Shown here: one piece after another, positions 60,801-64,000 of the stretch
How the letters are laid out: the number at the start of each line of letters is the position of its first letter
Numbering within the stretch: position 1 is the first letter of the stretch
Assembly (NCBI GenBank): GCA_022315425.1
Contig: JAIUPT010000053.1
Coordinates: 1 to 64,000, forward strand
Reading direction: 5' to 3'
DNA from: Pseudevernia furfuracea
Taxonomy: Eukaryota > Ascomycota > Lecanoromycetes > Lecanorales > Parmeliaceae
Length of the DNA: 64,000 nt
Notes under the pieces: generated by a model
What the model saw: the letters and a program-made list of their open reading frames with translations, nothing else
What the model was told of the DNA's origin: nothing
Databases searched by the model: none
Program-made: the position numbers and the translations under genes

Positions 60801-63800
60801 TGCATTGACATCCCTTGCCAAACCCATATTGACCATGAGATAACACCACGGCACAAGCAGCCCAGTATAACACTTGGCTTCTCATTAAAGGTGACGCCAA
60901 AAGGTGTACTTTTTCTTTTCTTTCCTTTTTCAACACCACAGCGGTGACTTGCGCTTACAACGGCTTGCGTCCATTGAAGTGGATTTCAAGGCGAGTATGT
61001 TGACCAAGGGGGGAAAACAGCACTACAGCAGCGAGTTGCTCTTGCTCTTACCATGGCTTGCGTCCTTTGAAGTGGATTTCAAGGCGAGCATGGACGCCAG
61101 GCCCAGCTTCCACAGCACTTTCCAGCACAAGATCACAGTTGCCCTGTCTGGGGTCACCCCCACCCAGCAGCAGGGGCCCGTGCTGGGGCAGGTGTATGGG
61201 CTGAGCGACTGTCACAACATCATCACATTGCAGCCGCCATCCAACCTACACAACAGTCACCACTTGTTTCTAAAAGGCATTTTTCCCTTGTTGTTTTCCT
61301 GTGTTTTAACTATTAAAAATAAAGTTTTTCCTTTTTCCCGCTAGCATGTCATGAATTAATGGCTGGAAGAAACCAACACTCGCTGCTTGAAATGTCCTGT
61401 GCATGCCTCGCACTACAAGGTCACATGACATGCATGATTTCCACATGACACGCCTCATCCCCACATGACATGCCTCATCCCCACATGAGCACAGGACCAG
61501 GCAACAGGCATGACAGCAAGCAGTGACAAAGCAGCAGGATTGCTACATCTGCATTACAGTTGGCATACTGACTGCCAAAACAGGATCTCAGGATCTTGAA
61601 CAGCAAACAACTGTACATGGCCATCGTAGAGGGAGAACACAAATCAAATGACAGATGAGCACCATGATTGGATGAGACACGTCCATGTGCACAAGGCATT
61701 GCATATTATTTGGAAAGCCAGGGTGGTGTCATGAGCACCTGCTGTTACACACAACACTCTTTGGAAGAATGGTAAACACCTTCTCACCTTCTTACAAAGG
61801 CTAGTACATGATGTGCATACTAGCCTCAGACATGCCTGGACACCAGTATGCTGCGTTTTCATGTTAGGAAGTGAGCACTGACACGGCTCACCTTGCGGTC
61901 AACAGGTACGAGTGCAAAAGTGGCATCCTGGTAGCTCGTTCCTTTCTCATGCTTGTAGCGCTTGCTTTGAATAGCTGAGAACATCATATCAGCGGCAGCA
62001 GCTTCGTTGGGGGGTTGTTGAGGTTCCTTGGGGGGCTCAACGCGGGGGGGCGGTCTGAAGAGCGGCTGCAAGTTGTCCCAAGACCCTGCTAGGGTCTGCC
62101 TCTGAGACTGTGCACCGTTTCCCAGATTTGCTGGAGGATGACTTTTGAGGACTGAGGTCATCCCAGTCCAAGGATTGGGATGCGCGTGGGGACGCCCGTT
62201 GCTCCTGTGAGGTGGACGGTGGGGGGGTCCTGGGGCGGGGGGGGCGCATGAGCTCGGGGGGGTTTGGAAGATCATCCAAATCTAATGAGATTGTGCTTTC
62301 ATTGTGGCTGGGACTGAGCAGAGCTGCAACATCATTTGCCTGATCAGGCAATGACTGCTGATCAGATGACTGATCAGGCTGTCTGGTGGTGGCACGGGGT
62401 TTAGATAATGGAGAAGAAGACTCAGGGAGATCAGACAAGTCTAACGACAGTGTGCTCTCATTGTGCTTGGTACTGAACAGAGCTGAGCCATTTCCCAAAT
62501 CCTCTGAACCCATGGATGATCCACTGCTGGATGCTGAACTATTAGACCTTCTGCGGTCATCACTCAATTGGTCATCTCTGCTGCTCTGAGAGCTTCCTGC
62601 CACCTCTGAGTCGATAGTCTCAGCTGTGGTGCGTCCAGAATTCACTGCATGCAGTCGCCAGCTGGAGTGATGACTTCTGTGAGCGCCGAACCCAGCCATG
62701 TGGGTCCCATGTGAGGCACTGACAGAGCAGAGCGCTGCTGAAAGCCCTGCCTTGCCCTGAACTTGGCCCCACTGCTGCCCCAACGATACCCCATTTGGTG
62801 TCTGCCTATTGCCGCCGCAGTGACAAACAGTAACACTGTTGCTGCGTCCTGCTGGCCTGCTGAACCCAACAGCCTGTAACCCTGGGCCTGGCTGAGCAGC
62901 CTCAGACAGGTATGGGTCAGCTAGGGTTTGAGCCCTGCTGGAATGCGGTATGGAAAAGACAGGCTGGTAGTTCATGAAGGCAGAGAAGTTGTGTGTAGGT
63001 CCCTGCTTCATATAACTGTCATCATCATCATGAGTCAGTCCCAAGTGTGTGCCATGACCAGCATGAGTCTGTGGCTCTGAGGTGCTAGCCAATGGCTGAT
63101 GCCTAGCCTCTGAGACTGAGCCTCTTACAGAGCCAGCAGGCAAGCTGGTGCTGTTGACCTCTGAGTTAGGGTTGCTGGATTGCAGGGAAAGAGAAGCTTC
63201 AGATGAAGCTGATGAAGTTGCAGGAGAAGCTGCTGAAGCTTGTGGGGCAGTTGAGGTGGAGCGGCGCAGACTTTGAGCGGTCTCAGTGTCAACCTTGGGC
63301 AAAGCTCCAAGCAAACTAGCCTGCACACAGGCATACACTTCTTCTCAATATGCGCACAGCATAATTGGCAACAGAAAGCTGCTCACAGTACACCAGGCCG
63401 CTTAGCGTGTTATTGCCAGGCATGATGTAGCTGTCTCAGGAAGGTAACAGCCACACAAGCAAAAACGTCATCACAGACACAGGGCGATACCAAGCTGCGC
63501 ACAACACGGTAGGGTGTGAGCCTGACCCTAGGGGGAGACACATGTGATGAACAGATGAACAAGCATACCTGACTGTTGAACTGCAGAAACTCCGCAAAGG
63601 TGACGCCGCTTTGCTGCTTGTTTGCTAGGGCAGCCAGCAATTGCTGCCCTGCCCCAGCATCTGCCCCTTGCATCTGCTGCCCTGCCCCTTGAACTGCCCC
63701 TTGAGCTGCCCTTGCATCTGGCGCATGTGACTGAAGAGGGTCCTGCTCCTGACCAACCCCAGCATCTACCCCCAGCTCTTCCAGCAGGACCCCCACCTCT

Positions 63801-64000
63801 TCCACACTGATGTAGCCATCCCCATCATGGTCCAAGTGGCTACACAGACAGACAGGACATACTCACGGACACACTCACAGACATACTCACAGACATACTC
63901 ACAGACATACTCACAGACATAGTCACAGACATACTCACCGTCATACGCAACAAACATGTGCATGGAAGCATGCTCAAACATACATCTTGCATGGTCTGCA
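54835..64000 (-). CDS. EF-hand + FHA + TPR/HAT-repeat protein (5' end outside the window)
   Basis: Exons 5' to 3', phases consistent: 5' exon from the window edge to 63939; 63839-63569 (EF-hand 'DHDGDGYISVEE', canonical Ca loop, then 'VTFAEFLQF'); 63320-61892 (Ser/Pro-rich, start of FHA 'ATFALVPVDRK'); 61200-61052 ('GPLLLGGGDPRQGNCDLVLE', 'GVHARLEIHF'); 60469-60120 ('YGTTFVNKVKL', 'GDILSFG', end of FHA, first helical repeat); 59749-59517; 57712-57565 ('SARRLYRRALDAVP'); 56589-56326 ('GTLEWKAGKRKLARQYLVAG'); 55656-55455 ('SWALAEAAEGNTELARDML'); 55124-54835 ('ERKCGNYNEALAYLNRALEL', stop). About 1,110 residues in the window. The repeats resemble plastid RNA-maturation TPR/HAT proteins of the HCF107/MBB1 kind. 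Exon lengths 1429 and 350 nt each imply one extra base (a C7 run near 62042; near 60310-60340). The other seven fully contained exons are clean. Confidence 0.82.
55150..55207 (-). repeat. Echo of the last exon's acceptor edge
   Basis: Minus strand: 'GGGTGCTCTGCAGCGCAAGT' + GTGGCAACTACAA repeats the true start of exon 55124-54835 ('GGGTGCTCTGGAGCGTAAGT' + GTGGCAACTACAA) about 80 bp upstream in the intron, including the flanking 'aatgaagtaacaa'. Confidence 0.85.
55275..55365 (+). repeat. ATT-tailed dispersed element (family 1)
   Basis: 'gacatggaaagacaaggctt' + 'gtcctgctcatccctagctc' + 'atcatgagctgtaaagtg', then AT-rich trinucleotides. In an intron of the EF-hand/FHA/TPR gene. Confidence 0.7.
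56170..56225 (-). repeat. Echo of the donor edge of exon 56589-56326
   Basis: Minus strand: LEPDNAYVLQ-coding sequence followed by CTGCAG|GTGTAG repeats the true edge (LEPNNAYVLQ, CTGCAG|GTGGGG) about 144 bp into the intron. Following intron sequence ('ggttgtga', 'cttccc') is also duplicated. The echo has its own acceptor-like TTGTGCAG, giving a 30-nt in-frame potential exon at 56182-56211. Confidence 0.85.
57296..57597 (-). repeat. Direct duplication of the donor edge of exon 57712-57565
   Basis: 57416-57475 and 57536-57595 are about 93% identical with a 120-bp offset, covering the end of the exon, its donor and intron sequence. The duplication extends to about 57296 in the left copy, which is split by a mobile insertion at 57341-57409. 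Confidence 0.85.
57341..57409 (+). mobile_element. 69-bp ATT-tailed element (family 1) with 7-bp target-site duplication
   Basis: The element starts 'AACTTAACCCGCACGTACCT', has the family core 'AGCTCATCATGAGCTGGAAA' and ends in ATT/GTT trinucleotides. It is flanked by AGGGGTT at 57334-57340 and 57410-57416. The empty-site paralogue exists 120-150 bp away (57487-57540), where the flanks are contiguous. This supports real transposition. Confidence 0.8.
58590..58962. repeat. Near-identical ~140-bp direct repeat, 227-bp period
   Basis: 58595-58735 and 58822-58962 differ at only a few positions ('ggaacaaacataacaaggag' at 58631 and 58858). A recent duplication in a TPR-gene intron. Confidence 0.85.
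58963..59460 (-). repeat. ~62-bp degenerate array derived from the intron start of exon 59749-59517
   Basis: Minus-strand units 'GGTCAATTCCA.ATCCATGTC' + 'ATTGCAGTCTC' repeat sequence found just inside the real donor (GTGAGCGGTCAATTCCATGT). The array begins with an echo of the exon edge itself at 59391-59459 ('ccatttgagcccagctggac' against 'ccatttgagcccagctagac'). Confidence 0.8.
59778..59990 (-). repeat. Two echoes of the acceptor edge of exon 59749-59517
   Basis: The true edge (plus: 'tgtttgccaactgcacgtca' + 'gggaaatgtatcacagatgt') recurs at about 59885-59930 and 59945-59990 ('tgtttgctaactgcatgtaa', 'tgtttgctaactgcacgtaa', each followed by 'gtgcatcacaratgttgctt'). A family 2 dispersed element precedes them at 59778-59850. 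Confidence 0.85.
60857..61003 (-). repeat. Dispersed element (family 2) and echo of the FHA exon donor edge
   Basis: 60857-60935 matches family 2 ('cagtataacacttggcttct'). 60950-61003 repeats the end of exon 61200-61052 ('gcttgcgtccattgaagtgg' + 'atttcaaggcgag' against 'gcttgcgtcctttgaagtgg' + 'atttcaaggcgag'), including a GTAAGC donor. Confidence 0.8.
63855..63938 (-). repeat. 7-unit, 12-bp array of the 5' splice site GTGAGTATGTCT
   Basis: On the minus strand the 99-nt intron (63938-63840) starts with donor GTGAGTATGTCT. It then consists of six more 12-bp copies (one GTGACT, one GTGAGTGTGTCC) up to a short pyrimidine stretch and TGTGTAG. Confidence 0.88.

Overview
This is nuclear DNA of a photosynthetic eukaryote, most likely a unicellular green alga. 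Genes are split into many short exons (about 50-350 nt) by GT-AG and a few GC-AG introns. Introns and spacers are full of tandem repeats, AT-rich trinucleotide runs and short dispersed elements, and LINE fragments lie between genes. One gene encodes a plastid-type enzyme (class II FBPase/GlpX) with a transit-peptide-like first exon. Class I cyclic-nucleotide phosphodiesterases are common in chlorophyte algae and absent from land plants. The taxon is inference; no marker gene is present.

Layout: PIG-C/GPI2 (-, 1.3-2.6 kb); PAS-phosphodiesterase copy A (-, 3.5-13.6 kb), head-to-head with copy B (+, 15.1-23.0 kb) across a spacer holding a LINE 3' fragment; a poorly resolved stretch (23-32 kb) with a CCCH zinc-finger gene (+) and one unassigned terminal exon; a second LINE fragment (-, 32.3-33.5 kb); GlpX (+, 33.7-36.5 kb); an RTA1-like membrane protein (-, 37.7-38.3 kb); PAS-phosphodiesterase copy C (-, 39.6-52.3 kb); a lysine/arginine-rich terminal exon (-, 53.8 kb); and a gene running off the right edge (-, 54.8-64.0 kb) whose exons join in frame into an EF-hand + Ser/Pro-rich + FHA + TPR/HAT-repeat protein. 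The three phosphodiesterases share exon order, splice phases and often exon lengths, so they are paralogues. They would hydrolyse cAMP/cGMP under PAS-sensor control.

Two features stand out. First, introns repeatedly contain copies of their own exon-intron junctions. These range from single 'echoes' of an exon edge (at most exons of the FHA-TPR gene) to tandem arrays whose unit is the 5' splice site itself (17 x 20 bp after a phosphodiesterase exon, 7 x 12 bp in the EF-hand intron, about 8 x 33 bp in copy C). Second, most conserved genes carry single-nucleotide length changes inside otherwise well conserved exons, while splice sites are kept. Either the assembly has residual indel errors or several genes are recent pseudogenes; reads or cDNA would decide. 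Exon-edge copies and a 69-bp mobile insertion with a 7-bp target-site duplication suggest an intron landscape growing by local duplication and small-element insertion.
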